DNA of 64,000 nucleotides from Methylohalomonas sp964522485 (GCA_964522485.1 CAZFUS010000003.1:4062-68061); one strand, 5' to 3'; shown: positions 18,244-26,525, numbered from the stretch's first letter. The notes: generated from the letters alone by a model not told the origin. Made by a program: numbers and translations.

Positions 18244-19533
18244 CTAGAATTTGGCCGTAGCGTATAACCAGAACTTCCGGGCGTCGGCGGTGACAGTGGA
18301 ACTTCCGTTACGCAGCAGATTGGTGGCGTTTTCGTCGGCATTATAATCCGCATATTTTATGCCCAGCATGAAATGTTGGCCGACGCCCCGACTCAGTTCG
18401 ATATCGAATTCCTCACCATAACGGTAATCGAATTTGTCCGAATCGAGGATATGATATGCCGCTATAAGTTTGAATCCAAAGGCTGTTGCCACACTGCTTA
18501 TATAGTAGTCACGTATACCATCCCCGGGTGTGGTCAGGAAGCGATCCGCCGTGCCCTGGAAGGCATGATTGGTGCCCAGTGGCGTCTGGAATGCATTCAT
18601 GCCGTCACCGCTGAGACGTTCGTAGCTGGCCTTGATCATGAGACTGTCAAGTAACGCCCGGGGTGCGAACTTGAAACCGGCTTCGGCAAGCTGATAACTG
18701 ACATCATAATCGCCCGGATTGCCTCCGTAGTCGGATTGATAGGCATATTCCAGTGTATAAATCGGCGAAATTGTATCAGTTAATGGATAACCGCCGTTCA
18801 CCCGGACTCCATAGGTCTCAGAGGATGCGGCCGGTGCATTATCGAAATCCAGCAGATAGGCATAACTTTCCAGGTTGGCGAAGTTGAACTTCTTATACTG
18901 GATATTGAATACGTGACTGTCACTGTCGAAGTTGTTCAGAACCGGAGTCGAATTATCCCCGAAGATGCGATTGACATTCCAGATATAGGCATAACTGATC
19001 CGGGTATCCGGAAAATAATGATTCTGAAGACTCACCGCATCATGCGTCTGCCAGTTCTGGCGCCAGAGAACCGTGCCCATGAAACGGTGAAAGGGATCAT
19101 CACGGTAGGTAATGATCTGACGGCCCACGCGCATACGGTTTCTGCCCATTCCATCATATTGCAGATAGCCCTGGTTGAGCTCGGTAACATCAGGATCTGC
19201 AACAACCGCATGGTTATTATTGGGCTGACCGGGATATTCCCGGTAATTGCCGCCTATCCGGCTTACCTGCTCAGCTTCCAGAAGGGCAGAGAAACCATGA
19301 AAAACACCGGACTGATATCCCAGGACACTGCGTAACGTACTGGCATTGGCGTCTTTTGCGGCGAGATCATCATCCACATGTTCATAGCGATACCGGAAGT
19401 GGGCGTAGAAATAGGATTCCGCATGGGCACCTTTTAACGTAGTGGCGGCCACGGCAGGCTGGGAAAGCAATATGAGGCCCGACAGGATGCGCGGGGTGGC
19501 GTTGCAGATAATTCTGGCGTGACTGAAATTCAT
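18244..19533 (-). CDS. Alginate-export-family outer-membrane porin, probable nitrate porin
   Basis: The 429-residue protein has a signal peptide (start MNFSHARII, hydrophobic ILSGLILLSQPAVAA) and a beta-rich mature part ending in FWLYATAKF, the aromatic C-terminal residue of outer-membrane barrels. Segments such as FRYRYEHVDDD, RMRVGRQIITYRDDPFHRFMGTVLWRQNWQTHDA and GFKLIAAYHILDSDKFDYRYGEEFDIEL match the alginate_export-type porin family often linked to small anions. I choose the ATG at 19533 because a GGAA ribosome site lies 6 nt upstream; longer starts would run back through the leader terminator. It heads the probable porin-nasT-nasS transcript. The nitrate role is inferred from context. 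Confidence 0.82.
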   Translation of the reverse strand: MNFSHARIICNATPRILSGLILLSQPAVAATTLKGAHAESYFYAHFRYRYEHVDDDLAAKDANASTLRSVLGYQSGVFHGFSALLEAEQVSRIGGNYREYPGQPNNNHAVVADPDVTELNQGYLQYDGMGRNRMRVGRQIITYRDDPFHRFMGTVLWRQNWQTHDAVSLQNHYFPDTRISYAYIWNVNRIFGDNSTPVLNNFDSDSHVFNIQYKKFNFANLESYAYLLDFDNAPAASSETYGVRVNGGYPLTDTISPIYTLEYAYQSDYGGNPGDYDVSYQLAEAGFKFAPRALLDSLMIKASYERLSGDGMNAFQTPLGTNHAFQGTADRFLTTPGDGIRDYYISSVATAFGFKLIAAYHILDSDKFDYRYGEEFDIELSRGVGQHFMLGIKYADYNADENATNLLRNGSSTVTADARKFWLYATAKF

Positions 19534-19543
19534 GGGCATTTCC

Positions 19544-19579
19544 AAAAAAAAAAGCCACATCGGTTTCCACCGATATGGC
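19544..19579 (-). terminator. Leader attenuator upstream of the porin
   Basis: An 11-bp stem (GCCATATCGGT pairing with ACCGATGTGGC, one G-T pair, GGAA loop) is followed by ten T residues and then at once by the porin ribosome site. The terminator sits inside the untranslated leader, so it must be bypassed for expression. Confidence 0.87.
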
Positions 19580-19596
19580 ATCGTTGTCCATAGCCG

Positions 19597-19616
19597 GGCA
19601 CGCGCCGTTACGTGCC
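19597..19616 (-). promoter_or_regulatory. ANTAR-target hairpin (P2-like) in the porin leader
   Basis: The minus strand reads GGCACGT-AACGGC-GCGTGCC: a seven-pair stem closed by T-G with a hexaloop having A1 and G4. The loop and closing pair differ from the nitrate-operon hairpin (AATGGC) by one base. A second upstream hairpin (ATCAC/GTGAT, five-base loop) is less canonical. The neighbouring nasT gene encodes the likely ligand. Confidence 0.75.
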
Positions 19617-19652
19617 GGCCAGTCATCACGTTGAGTGATTCAGTAGATAATC

Positions 19653-19668
19653 TGCAAGCAGCGGGCCA
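19653..19668 (-). promoter_or_regulatory. Sigma-54 promoter of the porin-nasT-nasS transcript
   Basis: TGGCCC-N5-TTGCA on the minus strand fits the -24/-12 consensus with exact spacing and one mismatch. A start near 19642 would give a leader of about 110 nt that contains the hairpin and terminator. No clear NtrC site is visible just upstream. Confidence 0.72.
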
Positions 19669-19800
19669 GGTTCGTTAAATACATAACATATTGTAATTGA
19701 TACAGTCGCGGCTATGTGAACGCGCAAGGTTCGCACTATTTTGGTTCTATCTGTCCGTGGTTTGCTCCACAGCAGTGCCTTAGTGTCCGTCAGCCATTCA

Positions 19801-20775
19801 TTAATTATGGCGGTCCGCTTTTTGTTGCGTGAAGACGTCGTTGCTTTCGGCCCATTGGTCCAGCTGACGAACGATTGCCTCAGGCGCATGGATCTGTGGC
19901 AGCGATGCTTCATCGAATTCCTGTTCCCAATCATCGACGTAGTCGCTCGCAATCCGGAAAGCTTCAACAAACGATCCGGCCTCGGCAAGTGCTTTTTCAA
20001 AGAAGGCACGGCCGAAATAGGTCATATCGGATTCATCCGTGCAACCGAATGACTGCCGATCATGGCGGGCCGCGGTCATGATCAGTGTGTAAGGATCCTT
20101 GAGAGGTTCGATAAAACCACCCGAATAGCAGGCAGACACGACGATTACTTTCCATTTGATCGGCAGCCGTTTGATGATATTGGCAAGTTGCCCGGCCGGC
20201 AGATCCGGCAGTGAAACACCCCGATGATCCAGCACCAATTCATGTTCGGGACTGCCGTGAGAGGTCAGGTAAAGAAACAGGATGTCCTGATTGTGATCCA
20301 TAATTGCTGCCAGTCCCTCGAGTGCGATCTCGATGCTGGTGGCGGTGGCCAGCGGCAGTTGGCGGGTGGTGGTATGGCTGTTGACCAGCAGCAGTGAACG
20401 TCCCGCTGTTGCGAATTGTCGATCCAGCCGATCGCGAATGAATTCGACTTCGCGGCGGAAGACTTCCTGGCTGCCGTCACCCGCCACGGCCAGGAGGAAT
20501 AGCTCTATGTGTTCCGGGTCACCCGGTTTCAGCCGGCCCAAATCCTCGGCCAGCATATCGTTCTGATTATACAGAGCTGCCTCGGTAGCACGTTCGAGCG
20601 CGGCATAGTAGCGATCGACAAGGTCGGATTCGGAGCTGCGGGATGCGGCTTCATTGTTTTCGGCGATTTGCGTTTCGGCCGATGGTTGCGGTGTCCGGGG
20701 CGTGTGATGAATCAGTACAGCCAGCAGCAGCACCAGCGCGAGTAATGCCAGTAGAAGTCTGATGCGTGAGTTCAT
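19801..20775 (-). CDS. Membrane-anchored peptidase C13 (legumain)-like protein
   Basis: About 324 residues. A single N-terminal helix (RIRLLLALLALVLLLAVLIHH) anchors it with the body in the periplasm. The catalytic core has the caspase-fold dyad: His in LFLYLTSHGSPEH (after a run of beta strand residues) and Cys in VIVVSACYSGGF, the order and spacing of family C13 (legumain, GPI transamidase subunit Gpi8). Further conserved stretch: TLIMTAARHDRQSFGC and FGRAFFEKAL. Substrate unknown; C13 members cleave after Asn or Asp. The ATG at 20775 has no clear ribosome site; a TTG at 20811 is possible. It follows mtgA by 43 bp on the same strand. Confidence 0.85.
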   Translation of the reverse strand: MNSRIRLLLALLALVLLLAVLIHHTPRTPQPSAETQIAENNEAASRSSESDLVDRYYAALERATEAALYNQNDMLAEDLGRLKPGDPEHIELFLLAVAGDGSQEVFRREVEFIRDRLDRQFATAGRSLLLVNSHTTTRQLPLATATSIEIALEGLAAIMDHNQDILFLYLTSHGSPEHELVLDHRGVSLPDLPAGQLANIIKRLPIKWKVIVVSACYSGGFIEPLKDPYTLIMTAARHDRQSFGCTDESDMTYFGRAFFEKALAEAGSFVEAFRIASDYVDDWEQEFDEASLPQIHAPEAIVRQLDQWAESNDVFTQQKADRHN

Positions 20776-20818
20776 AGGGAGGAATGTAACCGGCTGTGCC
20801 GTCGAGGCCAAGTGCGGA

Positions 20819-21559
20819 TCAGGGGGTGGTGTTCAGGGGCTGCAGGTAGCCCGGCCCGCCGAGCTGGCGCATCTGCCGCAGGATCCAGTCGCGCCGTTTG
20901 AAAACATAGTCCGAGGGCTGGGTCACGCTATAGTTTGTCGGGCTGGGCAGTACGGCTGCCAGCAGGGCCGCCTGTTCCGGAGTCAGCATGGCGGCAGTCT
21001 GATCAAAAAATGCGAGGCTGGCGGCTTCAACGCCATACACTCCGGGGCCGAACTGGGCGATATTGAGATAGATTTCGAGTATCCGCTGCTTGGGCCAGCA
21101 CAGCTCGATCAGAATAGTGAACCAGGCTTCCAGTCCCTTGCGCAGCCAGCTCTGGGCCGGCCACAGAAACAGGTTTTTGGCGACCTGTTGTGAGATGGTA
21201 CTCGCGCCGCGTAAATCGCCACCATCCATGTATTCGTACAGTGCATCCCGGATGGATTCCGTATCGAAACCGTTGTGGGTGGGGAATTTCTGATCCTCGG
21301 CAGCGACGACGGCCAGACGCATGGTCGGTGCGATCGAGGACCAGGTGACCCATTGATAGCGCGGATGTGCAACCAGGTGGCCAGTCTGTGTCAACGCGAC
21401 GGCCCAGTGCTGCAGCATGAAAGCGCTGGTCGGTGGCGGCACCCAGCGCAGCAGCAGCACCGGCACCAGGGTCAGCAGCAGGAACAATAGCACCATGCCG
21501 AGCAGCAGACGCTGCAGCCATAGTCCGACGGATGAATGTTTTCTGGCGCGTTTTGTCAC
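20819..21559 (-). CDS. mtgA: Monofunctional peptidoglycan glycosyltransferase
   Basis: The 246-residue enzyme polymerises lipid II glycan strands at the outer face of the inner membrane. It has one N-terminal membrane helix (about residues 15-37) and a GT51 domain with all five motifs recognisable: AAEDQKFPTHNGFD (catalytic Glu), GGDLRGASTISQQVAKNLFLW, the WLRKGLEAWFTILIE segment, KQRILEIYLNIAQFGPGVYGVEAA (second catalytic Glu), and LTPEQAALLAAVLPSP. There is no transpeptidase domain, which fits MtgA rather than a class A PBP. Start is GTG. The following C13-like peptidase may be co-transcribed. Confidence 0.95.
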   Translation of the reverse strand: MTKRARKHSSVGLWLQRLLLGMVLLFLLLTLVPVLLLRWVPPPTSAFMLQHWAVALTQTGHLVAHPRYQWVTWSSIAPTMRLAVVAAEDQKFPTHNGFDTESIRDALYEYMDGGDLRGASTISQQVAKNLFLWPAQSWLRKGLEAWFTILIELCWPKQRILEIYLNIAQFGPGVYGVEAASLAFFDQTAAMLTPEQAALLAAVLPSPTNYSVTQPSDYVFKRRDWILRQMRQLGGPGYLQPLNTTP

Positions 21560-21739
21560 GGCTGGTTCATGAAAATACGGTAGAAATCCGGTTACGGATG
21601 GCCTATGCTCAACTATACGCAGCGGACCATAGCGATAGTTATTTCGGAACGCCCACCTGAATTTTCAGCACGCATTTCGTAATTTCTCCATCAGGACACC
21701 TCTGCGCAATATCTTTATTTATATATGAGGTGAATTAGT

Positions 21740-21943
21740 GTGATTACCGGTACCGTCAAGTGGTTTAACGAGAGCAAGGGTTTCGGCTTTATCCAGCCGG
21801 ATGACGGCAGTAAAGACGTCTTTGTTCATTACTCCGCGATTCAGGGGGGTGGTTTCCGCTCCCTGACTGAGGGCCAAAAGGTGTCTTTCGAGGTCCAGAA
21901 GACCCCCAAAGGTCTCGCGGCGGCGAATGTTCAGGCAGCCTGA
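21740..21943 (+). CDS. Cold-shock domain protein (CspA family)
   Basis: A 67-residue single cold-shock domain. RNA-binding motifs RNP1 (KGFGFI, residues 15-20) and RNP2 (VFVHYSAI, residues 28-35) are intact, as is the opening GTVKWFNESKGF. Such proteins bind single-stranded RNA or DNA and melt structure in mRNA. The start is GTG with a GAGGTGA ribosome site. It has its own strong terminator 20 bp downstream, so it is monocistronic. Whether it is cold-induced or constitutive cannot be read from the sequence. Confidence 0.95.
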   Translation: MITGTVKWFNESKGFGFIQPDDGSKDVFVHYSAIQGGGFRSLTEGQKVSFEVQKTPKGLAAANVQAA

Positions 21944-21963
21944 ACAGCTATCGTTGTTACCAC

Positions 21964-21990
21964 AAAAACCCCGCTCCGGCGGGGTTTTTT
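21964..21990 (+). terminator. Rho-independent terminator of the cold-shock gene
   Basis: CCCCGC at 21969-21974 pairs with GCGGGG at 21979-21984 across a four-base loop, followed by six T residues. An A run on the left (21964-21968) makes it potentially active on both strands. Confidence 0.93.
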
Positions 21991-22138
21991 AATGGGTCTT
22001 TAAAAAGCACCTGTTGTGCGTTTCTCGAATCGCGAGTCCGGAGCACTTTTTGTTGCGCTACGGTATGTGCGGGCTGTTCGCCGCACTGCAAACGGCCACC
22101 GTCTGTATGGCCGTGGTACATCCGGGCTCGCTCCCGAC

Positions 22139-22266
22139 GAATCAATCGCGCAAGTGATTGATTCGCGGCCGGGGCATTCCTGACCTGCCAGGAAGCTCTG
22201 AATAAGTCCGTCAGGGATTTACTCAGAGCACGAAAATCGAAAATGCGATTTTCTTCATTTTTCGAT
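22139..22266. repeat. Cluster of three inverted repeats (MITE/REP-like)
   Basis: Within the 420 bp between the cold-shock gene and mtnB, three palindromes follow one another: GAATCAATC/GATTGATTC at 22139-22164; a 15-bp near-perfect repeat starting GCTCTGA at 22195-22229; and CGAAAA...TTTTTCG at about 22231-22264. No gene is visible. The second palindrome resembles a short mobile repeat I recall from gammaproteobacterial genomes, but I cannot confirm that here. It may also influence mtnB transcription. Confidence 0.55.
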
Positions 22267-22366
22267 TAAACATGCAATCCTGTACCGTGGGAACCGCTGC
22301 CATTTTCAGAGGTTCCTTGATAACTTCAGGTTACAATGCCAGTCCCCTGAGAACCTGCAAAGCATT

Positions 22367-22993
22367 ATGTCACTAGCGTTCGAACAGGCCGCCCGTGCAC
22401 TGGCCCAGGCCGGCCACCAGCTCTATAACCTCGGCATGGTACCGGCAACCAGCGGCAATTTCTCCGCCCGGCTGGATAATGATCAGTTTGCCATTACCGT
22501 CTCCGGCCGGCATAAAGGCCGGCTGACGGACGACGATATCATGCGGGTCGACAGTGCCGGCCAGTCGCTGGACGGCCGCCGGCCATCGGCGGAAACCGGC
22601 CTGCATATACAAATATATCAAAGACTTAACGATGTCGGCGCCGTGTTGCATCCGCATTCCATCCATGCGACGCTACTGTCGAAAATGCTGACGGCGCCGC
22701 TGCTGTTGGCGGATTATGAACTGCTAAAGGCTTTCAAGGGGGTTACCACCCATGCCTCGCAGCTGACGGTGCCGATCTTCGAGAACGATCAGAACATCGA
22801 ACGGCTGGCCGCCCGTGTCGATGACTGGCTTGACAGCCAGCAGCCTCAACAGGAATCCGTGTACGGTTATCTGATCCGCGGTCACGGATTCTATACCTGG
22901 GGTGATAGCGTGGAAGACGCATTACGTCATGTCGAGGCGTTCGATTTTCTGTTCAGATGCGAGCTGATGCTGCGAGGAGTTGCTGTTCAATGA
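22367..22993 (+). CDS. mtnB: Methylthioribulose-1-phosphate dehydratase
   Basis: A 208-residue class II aldolase/adducin-fold enzyme of the methionine salvage pathway that dehydrates 5-methylthioribulose-1-phosphate. Visible family features: GMVPATSGNFSARL near the N-terminus, the metal-binding VLHPHSIHATLLS (two His, about residues 87-93), LKAFKGVTTHASQLTVPIFENDQNIERLA, and the third His in YLIRGHGFYTWG. The stop codon overlaps the mtnD start (ATGA), so mtnB, mtnD and mtnC form a tightly coupled operon. MtnA (isomerase) and the nucleosidase are not in this window. Confidence 0.95.
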   Translation: MSLAFEQAARALAQAGHQLYNLGMVPATSGNFSARLDNDQFAITVSGRHKGRLTDDDIMRVDSAGQSLDGRRPSAETGLHIQIYQRLNDVGAVLHPHSIHATLLSKMLTAPLLLADYELLKAFKGVTTHASQLTVPIFENDQNIERLAARVDDWLDSQQPQQESVYGYLIRGHGFYTWGDSVEDALRHVEAFDFLFRCELMLRGVAVQ

Positions 22994-23550
22994 CAACCCT
23001 GACCATTTATCCCGAAATCAAGCCGGAACGGGAAGCTGTGTATACCGATTTCGATACCATTGCCGCAACGCTGGGAGAGGCCGGTGTCCGGCTGGAACGC
23101 TGGGAAGCCGGCCGACGGTTATCGCCGGAAGCGGACCAGGACGAAGTGCTGGCGGCGTACCGTAACGATGTTGAACGTCTCAACAAACAGTATGGATTTC
23201 AGTCCGTCGATGTGATCAGCCTGCGTCCCGACAATCCGAAGAAGCATGAATTACGGCAGAAGTTTCTGAGCGAGCATACACATGATGATTTCGAGGTGCG
23301 GTTTTTTGTAGACGGCCAGGGGCTGTTTTACCTGCATATCGACGGTCGGGTCTACGCAGTATTATGTACCCGCGGCGATCTGATCAGTGTACCCGCCGGA
23401 ACGACACACTGGTTCGATATGGGTGCCAATCCGGATTTCAAGTGTATTCGTTTCTTTATCACGCCGGAAGGCTGGGTGGGTAACTTCACCGGCAACGATA
23501 TAGCCAGCCGATTCCCGGATTTTGACAGCTACGTTGCCTCCCTGAATTGA
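22990..23550 (+). CDS. mtnD: Acireductone dioxygenase
   Basis: The 186-residue cupin oxidises acireductone, giving the keto acid precursor of methionine (Fe form) or an off-pathway product (Ni form). The metal site is visible as EHTHDDFEVRFFVDG (His, His, Glu) with the fourth ligand His in SVPAGTTHWFDMG. Other family words: IRFFITPEGWVGNFTG. The ATG at 22990 overlaps the mtnB stop; a longer start at 22957 would sit inside mtnB. Its own stop overlaps the mtnC TTG start, so all three genes are coupled. Confidence 0.95.
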   Translation: MTTLTIYPEIKPEREAVYTDFDTIAATLGEAGVRLERWEAGRRLSPEADQDEVLAAYRNDVERLNKQYGFQSVDVISLRPDNPKKHELRQKFLSEHTHDDFEVRFFVDGQGLFYLHIDGRVYAVLCTRGDLISVPAGTTHWFDMGANPDFKCIRFFITPEGWVGNFTGNDIASRFPDFDSYVASLN

Positions 23551-24236
23551 TCCAGGCTGTGCTCACCGATGTTGAGGGCACGACGACGTCGTTGTCGTTC
23601 GTGCATGATGTACTGTTTCCCTATGCACGCGAGCGCCTGCCCGACTTTATCCGCCGGCATCAAAACGAACCCGAGGTCAAAGAGCTGCTGGATGATCTAC
23701 GTGAACAGCAGCAGCGTTACCTGAACGAACAGCAGGTCATCGATCTGTTCGGTTACTGGATGGAGATCGATCGCAAGGAAACGGTGCTCAAGAGTCTGCA
23801 GGGCATCATGTGGCGAGCCGGTTATGAGTCCGGCGATTTTACCGGCCATGTCTATGAAGACGCTGTGCGCAGACTGCGCGAATGGCATGATGCCGGTATC
23901 AGGCTGTATGTCTTTTCGTCCGGTTCAGTGCCGGCCCAGAAACTGCTTTTCGGTTACAGCGATTTCGGTGATCTGACGCCGCTGTTCGCCGGTTATTTCG
24001 ATACCCGCACCGGTGCCAAGCGCGAAGCCGGCGCCTATAAGCATATTGCCGAAGCAGTCGAAATACCGCCGGAAGAAATTCTTTTCCTGTCAGACCTCAT
24101 TGAGGAACTCAACGCCGCCCGCGCCGCCGGCATGCGGACAACCCAGCTTGTCCGTGATGGTCAGGCAACTGCTGATCACCCGGCTGCAAGGAACTTTGAT
24201 GAAATCGAGGTGTGGAAGATAGAGAATAGAAGATAG
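23547..24236 (+). CDS. mtnC: Enolase-phosphatase E1 (HAD family)
   Basis: A 229-residue HAD enzyme that enolises and dephosphorylates diketomethylthiopentyl-1-phosphate. HAD motif I is VLTDVEGTTTSLSFVHDVLFPYA, with the family-typical DVEGTT; motif II is YVFSSGSVPAQKLLFG; motif III covers KREAGAYKHIAE and motif IV ILFLSDLIEELNAARAAG. The start is TTG overlapping the mtnD stop (TTGA). The last few codons (KIENRR and the stop) fall in a short tandem repeat that also reaches the end of the convergent gltA, so the C-terminus appears set by repeat sequence. Confidence 0.95.
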   Translation: MIQAVLTDVEGTTTSLSFVHDVLFPYARERLPDFIRRHQNEPEVKELLDDLREQQQRYLNEQQVIDLFGYWMEIDRKETVLKSLQGIMWRAGYESGDFTGHVYEDAVRRLREWHDAGIRLYVFSSGSVPAQKLLFGYSDFGDLTPLFAGYFDTRTGAKREAGAYKHIAEAVEIPPEEILFLSDLIEELNAARAAGMRTTQLVRDGQATADHPAARNFDEIEVWKIENRR

Positions 24237-24340
24237 AGAATAGAGAATGGGAAGCAGGTGACACGTCTATAAACTGCAAATAGCAGGTGATGACGGCCGC
24301 TATGGGTTTTCGATCTCTATCCTCTATCAACTATCCTCCC
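24218..24340. repeat. Intergenic element with repeated arms between mtnC and gltA
   Basis: The left arm (about 24218-24248) is built of short units GATAGAGAATAGA; the right arm (about 24311-24338) holds TCTCTATCCTCTATC, its inverted counterpart. About 60 bp lie between. The arms supply the final codons and stop of mtnC and extend toward the gltA stop. Similar arm-repeat elements occur at 28314, 53344 and 54970. Confidence 0.6.
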
Positions 24341-24345
24341 GGTTG

Positions 24346-25632
24346 CTAGGCTCTATCCCCGATTCTCACATATCCTCGTTTGGCCGGTCCGGTATAGATC
24401 TGCCGCGGCCGGTCTATCTTGGCCGGTGCCATGTGCACCTCGCGCCAATGTGATATCCAGCCGGGCAGACGGCCAATGGCGAAGATAACGGTAAACATGT
24501 TGGTCGGGATACCGAGAGCGCGCATGATAATGCCGCTGTAGAAGTCGACATTGGGATACAGCTTGCGCTCGATGAAATATTCATCCTCCAGCGCGACTTC
24601 TTCCAGACGCTTGGCGATATCCAGCAGTGGATCATGAATGCCGAGCTTCTCGAGCACATTATCGCAAGCTTGTTTGATGATTCTGGCACGCGGATCGAAG
24701 TTTTTATAGACGCGGTGGCCAAAGCCCATCAGACGGATACCCGCTTCTTTCTTTTTTACCTTCTCCATGTAGTCTTTCATGTTCATGCCGCTTTCATGCA
24801 ACTGGGTCAGCATTTCGATAACCGCGACATTGGCGCCTCCATGCAGCGGTCCCCAGAGTGCGCAGACGCCTGCGGCCACGGAGGCATACAGGTTGGCCTC
24901 TGACGATCCCACCATGCGTACCGTTGAAGTGGAGCAGTTTTGTTCATGATCGGCGTGCAGGATCAGCAGTTTGTCCAGCGCATCAACGATGACTTCGTCC
25001 GGCTCATAGGGTTTGTGTGGCAGGGAAAACAGCAGGTGCAGGAAATTGGCAGTGTAGCGAAGGTCTGAACGCGGATAATTGACCGGCTTGCCAATCGATT
25101 TCCGATAGCTTGTGGCCGCAATAGTGCGGACTTTGCTCATCAGGCGGGCTGACGGCTCCATGAACAGCTCATCGTCGTCCGGGCTCATGAATACCGGCTG
25201 GAAACAGCCAAGTGCATTGATCATGGCCGAGAGGATCGCCATGGGCGGTGCGTTCAGAGGGAAACCCTCGAAGGCATGCAGCATGTCTTCGTGAATGAAC
25301 TGATGATTACCGAGCAGGGTACGGAATTCCTGCAGTTGGTGCTCGGTTGGTAGTTCACCGAAGATTAGCAGATAGGCGGTTTCAACGAAGCTGGATTTCT
25401 CTGCCAGTTCCTCGATCGGATAACCGCGATAACGCAGAATGCCCTGATCGCCATCGATGAAGCAGATATTGCTCTGACACGAACCGGTATTGGCATAGCC
25501 ATTATCCAGTGTGATCAGGCCGGACTGGGCGCGCAGCGAGCTGATGTCGATACCGGTTTCCTGTTCGGTGCCGACAACAACGGGTAATTCCAGGCTCTTG
25601 CCGTCATAATTCAGTGTTGCGGTTTTCGACAT
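24346..25632 (-). CDS. gltA: Citrate synthase
   Basis: A 428-residue type II citrate synthase that condenses acetyl-CoA and oxaloacetate. Catalytic and binding features: FIDGDQGILRYRGYPIEELAE near residue 60, HADHEQNCSTSTVRMVGSS (His about 230), WGPLHGGANVAVIEML (His about 265), MGFGHRVYKNFDPRARIIK (His about 306, Arg), the catalytic Asp in NVDFYSGI, and Arg in GWISHWRE. Length matches the NADH-sensitive hexameric form of Gram-negative bacteria. An excellent ribosome site (GGAGC) precedes the ATG. It stands alone, convergent with mtnC. Confidence 0.97.
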   Translation of the reverse strand: MSKTATLNYDGKSLELPVVVGTEQETGIDISSLRAQSGLITLDNGYANTGSCQSNICFIDGDQGILRYRGYPIEELAEKSSFVETAYLLIFGELPTEHQLQEFRTLLGNHQFIHEDMLHAFEGFPLNAPPMAILSAMINALGCFQPVFMSPDDDELFMEPSARLMSKVRTIAATSYRKSIGKPVNYPRSDLRYTANFLHLLFSLPHKPYEPDEVIVDALDKLLILHADHEQNCSTSTVRMVGSSEANLYASVAAGVCALWGPLHGGANVAVIEMLTQLHESGMNMKDYMEKVKKKEAGIRLMGFGHRVYKNFDPRARIIKQACDNVLEKLGIHDPLLDIAKRLEEVALEDEYFIERKLYPNVDFYSGIIMRALGIPTNMFTVIFAIGRLPGWISHWREVHMAPAKIDRPRQIYTGPAKRGYVRIGDRA

Positions 25633-26051
25633 GATGCTCCTCTCTGTTATCCGAATATAAATAAAGGCTGTCGTCGACTGACGCAGGATAAACGTGCTTT
25701 TGAATCCCTGATTGCGTAAACGGCATTTCCTCTGCCGCCACCTGGCACACCGGATTCGCGTCAGGACCGAACCTGGCTATGTCACATCAAATTTCTGATC
25801 AAGTTTGATTGCGGGCGGGACATCCCGCATCGCTTCAACAGGCTGTTGAGGGAGGCGGTATTTTACGCAAGAGAATCCATTCCGTCTTGTGCGATGCGGC
25901 AGTTTTTTCTTCCGGCCTTGACAAGCGGCCAGCATTCGGCATTGGAAATGTCCCCGGCGCCTGTCCGGGATCTTTGAACAGGAACATGGAAATCAGTAAT
26001 ATCAATGTTTTCCGGATACATTCTAAACAGAATGTTCGATGGAGGCTGATA
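25633..26051. other. Intergenic region upstream of gltA
   Basis: The 419 bp between divergent gltA and the PH-domain gene hold a small GC-rich hairpin (GCGGG/CCCGC near 25813-25830) and an isolated TTGACA near 25918. I see no matching -10 box, no RNA gene and no convincing coding sequence; an open frame from 25809 lacks family resemblance and ribosome site. Confidence 0.5.
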
Positions 26052-26495
26052 ATGGAATTGGAAATCCGGCCGAGTTGGCGTGATCAGTTCGGTTTACTGC
26101 TGGTGTTCGGCATATTATTAATCACGTCGGTAGTTACCCTGCTGCAGCCGATTGGCGGTGTGTCACCGAATGTCGTCGCCGGTGTATTTCTGGTTCTGAC
26201 AATCCTGGTTGGACTGACCATACTTTACCGGCATTATGTCTGGAGTTTCACTATTGACGGTATCAGTATCGAAAGTTGTTACGGGATTATTTCGCGTAAT
26301 ATTCATTCCATCCGAATCCGCGACCTGCGCAATATCAACGTGCGTCAGGGGATTCTGCAGCGTCTGCTGGGCATCGGTGATATCGAGTTTTCGAGTGCCG
26401 GCGGCGCGGGTATTGAAGTGACTTTTTATGGCGTGGCCGGGCCGATGGCCCTGAAACGCCGCATCCATTCACTTGAATCGGCACCTGATGAATGA
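26052..26495 (+). CDS. Membrane protein with bacterial PH domain (DUF304-type)
   Basis: The 147-residue protein has two N-terminal membrane helices (QFGLLLVFGILLITSVVTLL and VVAGVFLVLTILVGLTILY) followed by a cytoplasmic bPH2-type domain: YVWSFTIDGISIESCYGIISRNIHSIRIRDLRNINVRQGILQRLLGIGDIEFSS. That order and the RxLRNINVRQ/GDIEFSSAG words are characteristic of the YdbS/YdbT-like PH-domain family. Function is unknown. Start at 26052 is set by GGAGG six bases upstream. It is convergent with the cyclic-nucleotide-binding gene. Confidence 0.85.
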   Translation: MELEIRPSWRDQFGLLLVFGILLITSVVTLLQPIGGVSPNVVAGVFLVLTILVGLTILYRHYVWSFTIDGISIESCYGIISRNIHSIRIRDLRNINVRQGILQRLLGIGDIEFSSAGGAGIEVTFYGVAGPMALKRRIHSLESAPDE

Positions 26496-26525
26496 CTGTA
26501 CAATAATGTTCACAAACTGGGCAGA

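Noticed and set aside
19534..19629. Longer N-terminus of the porin starting near 19629
   Set aside because: It would translate through the attenuator hairpin and terminator; the signal peptide begins properly at 19533.
25809..26051. Open frame in front of the PH-domain protein, giving about 80 extra residues
   Set aside because: The GGAGG ribosome site points to the ATG at 26052, and the upstream part has no membrane or family character and crosses a palindrome.
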